A DNA stretch of 64,000 bases. Source: Piliocolobus tephrosceles. Lineage: Eukaryota; Chordata; Mammalia; Primates; Cercopithecidae. This document shows positions 32,650-44,779 of the stretch, piece by piece. The stretch lies in the NCBI RefSeq assembly GCF_002776525.5, contig NC_045441.1, positions 71,558,311-71,622,310 on the forward strand, written 5' to 3'. The stretch's first letter is position 1. The number at the start of each line of letters is the position of its first letter. The notes beneath the pieces are model-generated. The model was given only the letters and a program-made list of their open reading frames with translations. It did not search any database and had not been told where the DNA came from. The translations under genes were made by a program, and so were the position numbers.

Positions 32650-32885
32650 AAACTTTAATCGTTAGGTGTTCAGTGCATACTGTTCAGACTGTTCAGACAG
32701 TCAGTCACTGTCCTAACTGTTTTGTTTGATTATCTCATTTAATGCTGAGAGATTCTAATAGCATCATTATTCACACCTGGAGAAATGTAAAGGCGATGCA
32801 GTAAATAGGTGGAAATCTCACAACTGACAGATGGCTGAGCTGGGATTTGAATCTTTGCAATGTTAAGGCACAGATTACATTCAAA
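32650..32885 (+). mobile_element. MIR SINE
   Basis: Contains 'ttatctcatttaatgctgagag', 'agcatcattattcac', 'gcagtaaataggtggaaatctcacaactgacagatggctgagctgggatttgaa'. In order these match the MIR core and its downstream part, with typical decay. About 235 bp, close to full MIR length. Confidence 0.68.
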
Positions 32886-33749
32886 TCACAATGCTGTATT
32901 CTCATTTGTACGACTCAAGGAAAAATATCTACTATAATTCTCTTAATTTAAAAACTCATTCAGAAAATTCATTTAAGTAGGATTTAATGTAAAATACTTA
33001 GGAGGACTAAGGTACTGGTATAGCAAAATCAAACTAGCCACCCACACAAGAATTTTGTATCTCCTTGTGATTATATCTCTCATTTCTTTAAACAACTTAT
33101 TGTTAATGAGAATAGCTAGTAAAGTAGATCATCATTTATGTTTAACCTTCTCAAGTTTAGAGAGAAAATCTCTAGCATGAATCTGCTGTTTACAAGAGTA
33201 GAAAAACTATAACGTAAAGTTGCTTCTTAGGTAAGTGGAAAATGAATACAAGATTAAGCTACATAAATACAACAATAAAAAATAAGGACTTTAAATTCTT
33301 TCTTATTACAGTAAAATCTCATTAATTTAAAATAAGATTTCATGAAGATTTGCGAAAGGGCTCTGTTAAAACTTACCTTTAAACTATTTTTAAATGATAG
33401 GAATTGCTAAGAAAATTAACTTTTAAATAAGCTTGTAGGTGAAATGTCTAACTTATTTAATAGGGTATTTTCAAGTACAACAGCCTGTTTTAAAATAAAA
33501 TAGTACTCAGTTAATTTTCTGGTCATGATAGCTGCTGTGTCAGGACCTCCACTTTTTACTTTTCTATCCATTTGTTTCAATTCCTCTGTGTATGTTTAGT
33601 AAAATAAACATTTTTTCCTTAAAAATACATAATGTGAGGTTTCTATTAACTCTGAAAAAAATAGTTACAAATATTTTATATTCTAAATGAGATTAATATG
33701 CAATAATTCTTATCCCTAAGGAGAATAGTCCCCATATTATGAAGATTTA
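32886..33749. other. Unassigned AT-rich sequence
   Basis: No gene or repeat recognised. Confidence 0.4.
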
Positions 33750-34119
33750 ATGGCATGGTTTGGCTCTGTCCCTACCCAAATCTCAGTTTGAGTTGTAGTT
33801 CCCACAATCCCTATGTGCCGTGGGAGGGATCTTGTGGGAGGTAATTGAATCATGGAGGTGGTCATCTCCATACTGTTCTCATGATAGTGAGTGTGTTCTC
33901 ATGAGACCTGATGGTTTTCTAAGGGGCTGTTGCCCCACTTTGCTCTGCACTTCTCCTTGCGCTGCCATCTGAAGCGGGATGTGTTTGCTTCCCCTTTCTC
34001 CACGATTCTAAGTTTCCTGATGCCTCCCCAGCCACGCTGAACTGTGAGTCAAACCTCTTTTCTTTATAAATTACCCAGTGTCAGGTATGTCTTTATTAGC
34101 AGCATGAGAATGTACAATT
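33750..34119 (+). mobile_element. THE1/MST-type MaLR solo LTR
   Basis: Runs from 'catggtttggctctgtccc' through 'gtgggaggtaattgaatcatgg', 'gttctcatgatagtgag', 'ctccccagccacgctgaactgtgag' to 'ctttataaattacccagtgtcaggtatgtctttattagcagcatgagaa'. This is the full layout of an ERVL-MaLR LTR (about 370 bp, sense). The terminal bases are decayed, so the target duplication cannot be read. No internal sequence adjoins it. Confidence 0.92.
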
Positions 34120-36379
34120 CAACGGTCAATTCTGTTTTAATGAAGCATAACCTGTAATCTGGTATCTATGCCTACCAGCTTTCAATTGAGTTAATATCCT
34201 ATATATATTAGAAATGGGGGTCTGAGTACAGGTATCTCTTCAGGAAAATATAAATTGGATGAGAAGCAGGAAGACAAATTTGTAAATTTCTATGTGGAAG
34301 TGTGACACATACGTTCTGGAACCAATAATCCAAACAGAGACTTCAATCTAGATATAAATCACTGAGTCAGAACATTTGGATACTAGGTACATTTGTGTCA
34401 TTTATAAGGTATAAGGGATAAGACCTTGGGAAAATCACTTCATCCACTGAATTTTAGCCTTAACATCTAATAAGATAATCAACTAAAAATGCATAATTTA
34501 ACTTTCTATAATTTTAATTTATTACTTCTGAACAAAAATTATTGAATTTTTATAAACTAGGGAAGAAGAATAAAAATGTCATCAGATAACTCAAGCTTTT
34601 ATATTCAGAAAAGTTTGGAGCAACTACTGACTTTTGATAGTCTGCAGCCTGCTTGACAGTGCAACTCATTCCCAGTCTCCACTTGATAAGCAAAATGCAT
34701 ATAAGTTCGTTCTGCTGGGTTAAGGTTTTTTTTTTTTTTTTTTTTTTTAATCTGTCAAAGGACCACTTCATTACTAATGATTTGTGTCCCCACTAAAGTT
34801 CATTCATGCTTAGAATATTGCTGTAATGTATTGACAAAGGATTTTATCACTGCCAGTGTGCTAATTGAAACTCTTTATACCACAGTTAAGTAAAACAAAA
34901 TTGAATAAATCCAGCATAGTAATCTGACCAATAAAATTTCCCTTATATTGCTGGACTTCAAATTCAGGCAATTAAAATGTAGCAGAAAGTTAGGAAATTA
35001 TCTGTATAACACAGGATATAAAGTTTTCAATGAATAATTTCATAACCGTCACTGCTATTTTGGGTGGAATGTATGGCTACTGTCTGGGACTCATATTCAA
35101 GTTATAATATAAAAAGTAGACATTTTAAGATAAAATATTTCTAATATATTGGATCAGAAGAAGCATGCATACATTTATTCAAGAAATGTGAATTAAGAAT
35201 TTATAGTCCGAAGGATGTACTGATAAGCAAAAAGTACAAATTGTTTACTTTCATGGAGGTGACGATATAGTAAGGAGTAAATCATATAAACAAATAATTA
35301 AAATATAGCATCATAACGGCTTGATAGGGGAGGATTCGCAGAAGCACAGCAAAACCTCAGTCTGATCTGATACTAAAGTAAGAACACAGAGAAGTCAAGA
35401 GGTCAAGAAATAATTGACCTCTAAAGGGAAACCTTTGATAGTTAAACTCAAGGGGAAAGAGTGAAGAGACTGTTGAAAATAAAAGAGCATGTAGAGATGT
35501 CCAAGGAAGGCTTGATTCATTCAAGTACCTAACAAAGAGGAAATGAGTTCTGATTTTAACAGGTGGGGCTCAACTCAGAAGAGTTGAACTTGGGGAGGTA
35601 AACCTGAGCCAGAGTTAGATAAGTAGATATTTCTATAATTGACATTTTTCAAATAAGGCAAGAGAAGATGTAAAGCTATTAAAGTAAGAACAGTGAGCTC
35701 CAAATAATGTGAGAGCTAAAAATAAATGACTAACATTTTTTCTCTGACTGCATCAAAAAGTAACAGCAGAAGCTTATAATAAACAGCAGCAGTACAAGTG
35801 GTCTACCAGCATTTAATACTGAAAGGGATATAAACATATCCCTTCAAGAGAAGCTGAACAATTACATTTCAAAATATTGCCCATCTCCCATTAAGTGACC
35901 ATTAGTACTTATCCTCATATAACTTGCAGGCTCATTTCCTCCATATTGAGCAGAATTCTAGGATTTACAAGTCACCAGTCACCACTCATTTAGTCCCACA
36001 TATCTCTGAACATCAAATCATTATCACCCTACCACTTCTAATGTGCCCTCAAACTCCACACTCACTCTGTTCTCAAATGCTTCTCTGAATTATTTTCTTT
36101 CCTTTCCTCTATTTCAGTCACTCCATCAATATTTATGGAGTCCTCAGTATGGCCCAGAGGTAAATTTCTCTCCCTAATTCACTGTCCCAGTCTCTGAGAT
36201 CATTATCTCAGTTCTTCTCTTTCAAACTTTCATCATCCCTTTCCTTTTCTACTTTCAGATGATAATCTTGTTTCTTGTATTATTCTGTTTGGCCAAAGGT
36301 AGCTTTCATTTGGAAGCCTATTCTCTTCTGTTGGAGGCAGCTGTCGTTTTGCTGGGGGCTCACATAATTTGTGTGTGTG
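34120..36379. other. Mostly unassigned, possible L2-like trace
   Basis: A T23 run lies at 34726-34748. At about 35200-35330 the text 'tactttcatggaggtgacgatatagtaagg…ataaacaaataattaaaata' resembles an old LINE (L2-type) block, but weakly. Nothing else recognised. Confidence 0.3.
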
Positions 36380-36590
36380 TGTGGGACGTAAGGAGTAGGG
36401 AGCTTTCTGATGTCTCTTCTTTTAATGATAGAAATTCTATTAGATCAGGGTCCCACTCTTATAATTTCATTTAACCTTGATTACATCCTTATATACTCTG
36501 TCTCCAAATATAGTCGCATTGGAGGTTAGGGCTTCAACATATGAGTTTTGGGTGAGGTACACAATTTAGTACATAACACTTCTTATTTCA
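36380..36590 (-). mobile_element. MLT1/MST-like LTR fragment (antisense)
   Basis: The plus strand reads 'ttacatccttatatactctgtctccaaatatagtcgcattggaggttagggcttcaacatatgagttttgg…acacaatttagtacataaca'. This is the reverse of the 5' end of MLT1-type MaLR LTRs. The rest of the LTR is missing. Confidence 0.58.
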
Positions 36591-37000
36591 CCAAGAAAAT
36601 AGAAGAAATCAGATGAGAACTGAATCGTCTTTCCACTTGCACATCTAACAACTGTCTGCATATGTACCAAACGGTTTTCCTTCCTTTCTGTTGCAGTGCA
36701 TGGCTATGCCAAGGACAACTACTGCACTGTGCACTTGATTCATTCATGCCCCCTACATACACACCTTTTGCTCAAGATTATATCCTTTCCCATTCTCCAT
36801 CATCAATATATTCTTATTGGGTAATTCCCATTAGAATATACAGCAACTATTACAGTCCCAAACTTAAACAGAATTCTCATCCATCTTACTTAATTCTTTA
36901 ATTCAATCTACAGCTCACACTTTAAACAATTATCTTTAGCATTTACATTGCTTGTCTGTTTATGACAGCCTTTTTAAATATTTGAACCTCACACTTTCCG

Positions 37001-37003
<3 letters not shown>
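36591..37003. other. Unassigned sequence
   Basis: Pyrimidine-rich text that, together with 37795-38200, may belong to one old interspersed repeat split by the two Alus. I cannot name the family. Confidence 0.3.
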
Positions 37004-37036
<33 letters not shown>

Positions 37037-37317
37037 AGACAGAATCTCACTCTGTTGCCCAGGCTGGAGTGCAGTGGTGCGATCTCAACTCACTGCAACC
37101 TCTGCCTCATGGGTTCAAGCCATCCTCCTGACTCAGCCTCCTGAGTAGCTGGGACTACAGGTGTGTGCCACCAGGTCCAGCTAATTTTTGTATTTTTAGT
37201 AGAGATGAGGTTTCACCGTGTTGGCCAGGCTGTTCTCTATCTCCTGACCTCAAGTGATCTGCACACCTTGGCCTCTCAAAGTTCTGGGATTACAGGTGTG
37301 AGCCACCAAGCCCAGCC
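37004..37317 (-). mobile_element. Full-length Alu (antisense)
   Basis: T32 at 37004-37035, then 'gagacagaatctcactctgttgcccaggctgg' through both monomers to 'agccaccaagcccagcc'. About 280 bp plus tail. Divergence from young Alu suggests AluS or AluJ age. Confidence 0.97.
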
Positions 37318-37499
37318 CTATGCCTGTTTCTTGATGCAGTGGTTATTCTTTCTTACATACTTAGTTGCCCTCTCTTTTTTTTTCAGACATTTTTTTAGGC
37401 ACTATTAATTATGTAGGGTTCCAAGAAACAGTCTTTAACACACCCCTCTTTTCTGCATCTTCACTCTGTCCATAAGTAATATCATTGCTTTAAATATCT

Positions 37500-37794
37500 T
37501 TTTTTTTTCTTTCTTGAGACAGAGTCTGGCTCTGTGGCCCGGGTTAGAGTGCAGTGTCACGATCTCAGCTCACTGCAACCTCCGCCTCCTGAGTTCAAGC
37601 AATTCTCTGCCTCAGCCTCCTGAGTAGCTGGGATTACAGGCTCCTGTCATCACATTTGGCTAATTTTTGTATTTTTAGTAGAGACGGGGTTTCACCATCT
37701 TGGCCAGGCTGGTCCTCAATTCTTGACCTCGTGATCCACCTGCCTTGGCCTCCCAAAGTGCTGGGATTATAGGCGTGAGCCACCGCGCCTGGCC
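37500..37794 (-). mobile_element. Full-length Alu (antisense)
   Basis: T-rich start, 'gagacagagtctggctctgtggcccgg' to 'gtgagccaccgcgcctggcc'. Both monomers present. Same orientation as the Alu 180 bp to its left, so the pair could recombine to delete the spacer. Confidence 0.97.
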
Positions 37795-38199
37795 TTAAGT
37801 ACCATTTTCATGCTAACTCCCCAATTTATATTCCTAGACCTGACCTCACTCTTGACTCTAGCTTATACATTCAGTTGCCTACTTGATATACTGTTGAACA
37901 TCTGATAGATGCCATAGCTTTGAATATTAAAGACATAGCTCCTTTTAAACTCCCAGTTTAATTCCTTCTCAAATTGATTTCTTGTTCAATATTACTCCAT
38001 TAAATATATTGCTGAAGCCAAAAACATATGAGTTGTTTATGATTCTCAGTTCTTATCCTTGGAAAATTCTGTGAGCCATAATTTAAAAAAAAACTATCCT
38101 TAATCCAACCACTTGTCACTTGGTGACTACTGTCCAAGCCATATGGTTAAGTCCAAGCCATAACCATCTTGTACCTGGACCATTATCTTATCCTCTAGC
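37795..38199. other. Unassigned; probable old interspersed repeat
   Basis: Text such as 'ccaatttatattcctagacctgacctcactcttgactctagc' and 'gtccaagccataaccatcttgtacctgg' has the flavour of an ancient mammalian repeat, but I cannot name it. Confidence 0.3.
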
Positions 38200-40720
38200 T
38201 TTTTGCTTTCAGGTTCTATTCATATCATAACAGACTTTTTTAAAAAGCATTTTATTATAAAATTACTATAAAATATAAGAAACAAGAATACAAAATAAAA
38301 GAATGCCTCCTATATTCATCAGTTGCTTTACATTTCAGGAAAATTATATTTCCTTAATATTTTTTATTTTAAGACATAGAACATTATAATTACAGTTATG
38401 TTCCTGAAGGTATATTTTTATCTTATTGCAATTTCCTCTGTTCCCTCTAGAATTAAAACTGGTCTGACACACTCTTAAATCCTTACATATATATTTATGT
38501 ATTTATAATATATGAGTATTGTGTATGTTTTCAATTTTTATGTAAATTATGTTATGCTCGAAATACCCTCTGGCAACAATTTTTGGGCTTAAAAATATAT
38601 TTTGAAGATGTATCCATTGTTTTATTTATAGTTCTCTCTCATTTTATCTGCTTTACAATATTTCATTATATAAATATACCATATTTTATGTGTCCATTCT
38701 CATGCAGAGAGACATTGTTTTGTATACGTATTTTTGATATTTCAAAGTGTTGCAACATACATTATAGTATATGTTTTCTTTTCTCATACGTAAACATTTA
38801 AAAAATTACCAAATTGTTATTTAAAAATTGTAGTTTCCATTTCCACTCCCACCATCAGAGCATGAAACTTTGCTTTACTTCAAGTTCTTATTTATATATT
38901 TTATGACAACATGACGTATGTATGACAGCATCCTATGGCTATCATATACATGTCATATTATCATAAAATATATAGATGTGTTTTCTTTTTTTATCTTTTT
39001 TTTAATGAATTACCATTTTGTAATCTTTGGTATTTATATTTACATTTAAAAGAATTGTTATACATTCTTGATATAAGTCTTTGTCAGTTATTGTGAAATC
39101 CAGGATTTCTTTCTACTGATATCTACAATGAAATCTGCATGCATTTTAAATACACACAACCTTCCTCTTACTAATGCCATTTCTATTTGAATGATGATAT
39201 GTTTCTCATTTCCATCGTTCTTCAATCCTTTGAAACTTCCCATTCTAAGATCAAATTTCTTCTTCTCATAGAACATTTTTTAGTATTTTGTATACAGTTT
39301 ATTTTTTAGAGATGGGTTTTCTCATTTTTTGTTTTGGTCAGGGGACTTTTTTGTTATTTCCATATTAGTTGGTTGTACAACTTTACACATTCTGTTTCAT
39401 TAACCTCTGGTTTCTTATATTTCTGTTGAAGAAAACATTGTAAATGTTTTAGTGGGTTCTTTGGAGAATATATGCCTTTTTTCTTCTGGCTGGTTATGAT
39501 TTTTCTCTTTATTTTTGACTTTTAGTATTTTTATTATGATATGCCCAGGTTTGATAATCTTTGCATTTAGTCTTCTTGAGCTTTACTGCTTTGAAATCTG
39601 TAGTCTGATGTCTTTCATTCATTATGGAAAACTCTTTATTATATGTCTTCAAAAATTGCCTGTATTCTGTTCTTTCAATCATCCCTCTCTGTGTCTATTT
39701 GTATAATTTTAATTCATTCTGTATTTCTCATGTTATTTCTCTGTGATTTATCCTGAATATATTCTACTAATCTATTTTTCAGATAATGCATCATATTTTT
39801 AGGTGTATCTAGTCTATTCTTGAACCCATTTATTGCATGCTTTAAATCAGTTATTTTTCTCATTTCTAGAATTTGTAATTAATTATATTAATTATATAAT
39901 TTTATAGATTCCAAATCTGTAGTAAAATATTTTATATTGATATATTCTTCCTAATATATAAATCACATTTATTTTAAAGTTGGTGAATGATAGTCTTTAT
40001 AGCGATCACCTGTGAATTTGTTTCTACTGTCATTTAAACATTTTTTATTACAATTTTTTTCTCTTATTCATATTCCAATTTTTGATTTAATTCCATACAT
40101 TGTGTATGAAAAATTTTAGAGGTTTTAGAGTATGTTTCTTCCTTTAGAGAGTATTTTCACTTGCTTCTGACTGACAGTATTGTAATCAATCAACATGGAT
40201 TAAGTTTCTTCAAGGCTAAGTGTCAGTTTTTATTAGTCCTTATGTATTTTCAGTTCATTCTTATTCCTGGATATAGTCTTTCAGGCATCCCGACTAAAAA
40301 CCTGCAGTGTCTACTGGGGCAGTTCCACCTGAGTGTGCCTGCACTCCATTTGTGTGTGTGCGTGTGTGTGTGTATCTGTTATTTTTGTGGTCCTAGAAGA
40401 CTGCTTAAAGCTCTGCTTAAGTTCTCCCTGCCAACAACTTCCTACCACATATTACTAGAAAATGCTTTTAGGAGAAAGAGGAGCAGATATAAGACTTACC
40501 TTAGTGTGTTGCTATTATTATCTGTGGGCTCTGACCTCCTCAAATCCCAGTTCCCTTGGTAGCTCTCCAAAGCAATGTCTTTTCTAATTTATCCAGTGTC
40601 CTTTGTTTCTCAGGAAGATGGCTAGTCTGTCACAGTCATCCTGCGTTGTGTCTTTTGACTTTATTTTTATGATGTTTATTCTTTTGGCAGGTTTCCTCAT
40701 AAAGATATTTTGATTTATCA
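38200..40720 (-). mobile_element. Antisense L1M/HAL1-like fragments
   Basis: Text at 38600-38870 ('tttcattatataaatataccatattttatgtgtccattctcatgc', later 'ttccatttccactcccaccatcag') follows the reversed end of ORF2 in old L1s. 39515-39790 and 40140-40330 follow 5'-side L1M text. Decay is strong and pieces may be missing, so borders are approximate. A (GT)n-like stretch occurs at 40350-40373. Confidence 0.5.
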
Positions 40721-40749
40721 GCCTTCATTATTTGTTCTTCTGGTGTCCT

Positions 40750-40779
40750 TTGAGATACAAAACACATTTTGTATCTCAA
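40750..40779. repeat. Perfect 13-bp inverted repeat, 4-nt loop
   Basis: ttgagatacaaaa-type arm at 40750-40762, loop caca at 40763-40766, complementary arm at 40767-40779. All 13 pairs match. It is not followed by a T-run, so it is not a simple terminator. Confidence 0.93.
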
Positions 40780-40799
40780 GATAGTCTCATTTATTTTCT

Positions 40800-42009
40800 T
40801 TTAAATCTTTTAAATTTTTGACTAAAATTATCTTTTTAATGGCTAGAAATATTAGCAGTGATTTTTAAAGGAAGCTTTTTACCATGAAAGGAGGGGTCTT
40901 GAACTTCATATTCATTGTGTTTTTAATCATATGCATCATGCATTTATTATTGTGTATTTCGTGTTTATATCTAAATATGTACATGTGTTTATTTTTCTTC
41001 ATTTTGAACAACTCTTGGAGGAGGAGGGAAATGTGATTGTGAATGATGCAAAGCACAAAATCGCGAGAGTTCAAAAGCTTGCCATAAAGGTCAAGGATTT
41101 TTTCGACTCCTTTTTATGTTTTTACTCACGGTTGAGAGACTGAGGATATTTGAGAAAGTTATAATCCCAAAGAATGATGCACATTTGCTTATATAACATA
41201 CACACAAAAAAATAATAAAAATAAAAAGATCAATATTTATCTCTGTAATATGAGGTATGTATTTCTTTGGGGACTGATTTGGGGAGAAAATAAATAAAAA
41301 ATAAAACCAAGAGGAGGCTTTAAGGATTGAAAAATAGAAAGGATTGAAAAACAGTGGAAATGAGAAACAAATCATCACTTTAATAGAGATGATATTAGTA
41401 AGAAGAATGTGCAGATTTAAAATGGAAGCAGATTTCATTATAGAAAAAATATTTCTTAGTTCACAGAAGCTGTTGACAGCCAGGTTGTTCTGTCAAAGAC
41501 AAACACAATCAGATAATTGAGAAAACATAAGAAATTGGTATTTGAAAAGAGAACTATTATTTAAGCTTCAAAAGATCAAATTAAAAGATACCCTTTCGAT
41601 TGTATAGTTAAAATAGAAACTATGCACAAGAAAAGAGGTAAATATTATAAGTAAATATACGAAGGCAAGTCTGTGGACCCACCGTACAATCAAAATAAAG
41701 AAGACAAAATTGAAAGTTCCCATAACTCTGCTGAAACTGTACATGTATGGGGAGAAATTTTAATGCCAAAGCAAACAGAGAACAAGTCTTTCAGCAATGA
41801 GAAAAGTGATAGGTTGTTTTTCTGTTGTCTCTGTAGATTTTTTTTTTTTTTTTTTTAATGTGTGGCTTGTTAATGACTAGTAAGGGTGAAATCTTAATTT
41901 GATTTTTTTCTTAACTTTTAAACTGACTTTTTATTCCTTTTTCCGATTTTTAAGTTGTGATGTTTAATTACTTCTTATTAATTGAAAAAGCTCTTAATAA
42001 AGGTAACAA
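40800..42009. other. Unassigned AT-rich sequence with T19 run
   Basis: A T19 run lies at 41838-41856. Open frames here (for example 115 codons at 41091-41438, minus) show only low-complexity Phe/Leu/Ser content and no domain. Confidence 0.4.
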
Positions 42010-42050
42010 AAGTAATGGCAAAAGCCACAATTCCTTTTGCACCAACCTAA
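42010..42050. mobile_element. Half of a MADE1 mariner MITE
   Basis: 'aaagtaatggcaaaagccac' followed by 'aattccttttgcaccaacctaa' equals the right half of MADE1 and ends at its conserved terminus, followed by TA. The left half is not recognisable. Confidence 0.75.
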
Positions 42051-43266
42051 TAAGAATATTAAACATCTTCCTTTTGTATTTACCATAAGCCATTTCCCAA
42101 ATGGTTGTTATATATTTGTATGTTTTTACAACCTGCATATTGGATACGTTTATACTGTAAAATCTTCAGTCTTTGTATTGTCTTTAGTTACCATTATGTG
42201 TGAAGTCCTTCCATTGGGAAAGGTAAGACAAATGTTCTCATATAATTTCTTCAACTTGTTTTAAATCTTACATCTTTCCATGAGTATTATTTATCTATTT
42301 ATATATAAAAAAAACAGCAAAACATAGCAACAGAAAGCCACCAACATTGTCTCACAGTTTCTGTGGGCAAGGAATTCAGGCACAGGTTAGGTAGGTCCTC
42401 AAGCTGTGAGCGTCTCACAGGCTGCAGTCAAGTAGCCGGGGCTACTGTTAACTCAAAACCCGACTTTGTTCATTCATTCATTCAGCAAATTTTTATTTAG
42501 TACCTACACTCTTAAATAAATAAGAAAAATGAATGAAAAAGATGGATGTAGGCTTTCCCCCATAAAATTCACCGAATTTTTCTGATTATAGATCTATTAA
42601 TCTGACAGTTCTTTTGACTTTACTTAGTAAGTATTTATAGCCAGTGCCACCTTTTTTTCTTTTTAAAATATTGATGGTTATCTTAGAACATTTACTTTCC
42701 CATGGGAAATTTAAATATTAATGCATGCCTCTTAAAGTCACCAAAATTGAATTTTAATTGAAATTGATATCCATTTATATCTTAATAGAGGGACAATATA
42801 CATAGTTCACACTATCAAGTAACAGAGTAGATCTTTTCTATAAGCCTAGTGTCTTTTATGTGTTTCAGTCAGATTTTAGATATCTCTAAAAATCTAAAAA
42901 ATTTAGATATCTCTAAAAATTTGCCACAAGTATCTGGCAAATTTTATTTCTAATTATTTTAATGTCTTTTAATACAGGGTTGAGAATGTACACGGCAGTT
43001 TATATTACAAACTAAAGTGTTCTAAGTATTCCAATAAGGATTCTTATATTCTTATGTTATTTTAATCAGCCTTCTTAGTAAATGTTAATATTTATACATT
43101 CTAAGAGTTATTACAATGTTTATGTAGTCTTCAATCATATCAAATGCAAGAAACAATGATCTTGACACTAGTTTTTCAATTATTACACATTGCAATTTGT
43201 ATTATCTTCTGAATTATTGCCCCTTCCAGAACACAGAGTATATTAAATGACACCACATTTAATATG
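42051..43266. other. Mostly unassigned; LTR-like piece near 42340-42430
   Basis: 'tgtctcacagtttctgtgggcaaggaattcaggcacaggttaggtagg' and 'ctcacaggctgcagtcaag' resemble part of an old MaLR/MLT-type or similar repeat (antisense). The remainder is AT-rich and unassigned. Confidence 0.35.
42875..42920. repeat. 27-bp-period direct repeat
   Basis: The 19-mer tttagatatctctaaaaat occurs at 42875-42893 and 42902-42920. Confidence 0.93.
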
Positions 43267-44395
43267 CAGTCACGTGCTATACAAGAACATTTTGGTAAGT
43301 TTATAACAGAGCTGAAAAATTTCTATGACTTAGTGACATCGTGGCATTATAGCCATCATAACATCGTAGTGCAACATGTTACTCACATATTTGTGGTGAT
43401 GCTGGTGTAAACAAACCCACTGCATTGCCAGTGGTATGAAAGTACAACACATACAATTTATGTGCAGCATATAGTACTTGATAATGATAATAAAAGACTG
43501 TAAATGGCTTACGTATTTAATACACTGTACTTTTAATCACAATTTTAGAGCATACTTTTAAAACTTATCTTAAAAGAAAATTAATGGTAGAATAGGTTCA
43601 GGCGGATTCTTCAGGAGGTGTTCCAGAAGAAGGAATTGTTATCATAGATGACAGCTCCATGTGTGTTATTGTCTGTGATGACCTTGTAGTGGGACAAGAT
43701 GTGGAGCTGGATAACAGTGATATTGATGATCCTGACCCTGTGCAGACCTAGGCTAATGTGTGTATTTGTGTCCTAGTTTTTAATTAAAAAGTTTAGAGTA
43801 AAAAAAGAAGAAGAAAGCTTATAGAATAAGCATATTAAGATGGAAAATATTTTTGTACATCTGTGTAATGAGTTTGTGTTTTAAACTAAGTGTTGTTACA
43901 ATAGAGTCAAAAAGTTTTAAAAAAGTTTATAAAGTAAAGAAGTTATAGTAAACTAAGATCAATTTATTATTGAAAAAAAGAAAAATATTTTTATATATTT
44001 GGTGTATCCTAATTGTACAGTGATAAATTCTATAGTAGTATACAGGCCTTCATGTTCAGTTACCATTCACTGACTCACCCCGAGCAACTCCAGTCCTTCT
44101 AACTCTATTCATGGTAAATGCCCTGTACAGGTGTACCATTTTATCTTTGTATTTTGAGTGTGTCCTTTCCATGTTTAGACACACAAGTACTGGCCATTGT
44201 GTTATAATTGCCTGTATAATTGAGCACAATGACATGCTGTACAGGTTTTTACCCTAGAAGCTATAGGCTGTACCATCTAGCCTAGGCTGTATCATCTAGG
44301 TTTGTGTAAGTACACTCTGTGACTTTCTCAGAATGACAAAATTGCTTAATGATGCATTTCTCAGAATGTATTCTCATTGTTAGCAATTTGTGTTT
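43267..44395. mobile_element. Tigger4/Zombi-like TcMar-Tigger element
   Basis: Begins 'cagtcacgtgctatacaagaacattttgg' and ends near 'gatgcatttctcagaatgtattctcattgttagc'. These fit remembered termini of the family with 'cagtcacgtgctgcataacgacg' and 'cgcatttctcagaacgtatcc'. The interior shows 'ggctgtaccatctagcctagg…tctaggtttgtgtaagtacactct', a hallmark of the group. 43,600-43,760 may be a transposase-derived remnant (acidic, 'gatgtggagctggataacagtgatattgatgatcctg'), with no intact DDD domain. About 1.1 kb, internally deleted relative to an autonomous element. Confidence 0.75.
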
Positions 44396-44779
44396 CTAAA
44401 ATTAACGTGAGTCCTTCTAGGTTATTATTATGACAAATGTTGTCCATTGAATTCTAATAGATAATTTAAAACAGCATTTTAAGAAACTATCCATTATTTC
44501 TAGTCTTCTAAAAAATTATTCTTAGAAATTGATGAAAATTTTAGAAATATTTTTTATATTTTTAGATAACATCCTTATTGTTATCAATAAAAATATTTTC
44601 ACATAATAAACTAATTTAAGATATTTAATCATTAAACAAGCTTCACACTTTAAAAATAACCCCAATGTATAATGAAATGTGATTTTAGTATAGTCTTACA
44701 TTAATTTTTGGCAGTGTGTTATTTTTAATTTTTGTTTCTTTATTTTAAGTGAAATTGGCTATACTTTTCTTTTCTTTGG
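44396..44779. other. Unassigned AT-rich sequence
   Basis: No feature recognised between the Tigger-like element and the GAPDH tail. Confidence 0.4.

Noticed and set aside
41091..41438. 115-codon minus-strand frame rich in Phe, Ile and Ser
   Set aside because: Low-complexity composition from AT-rich DNA, no domain and no flanking gene signals.
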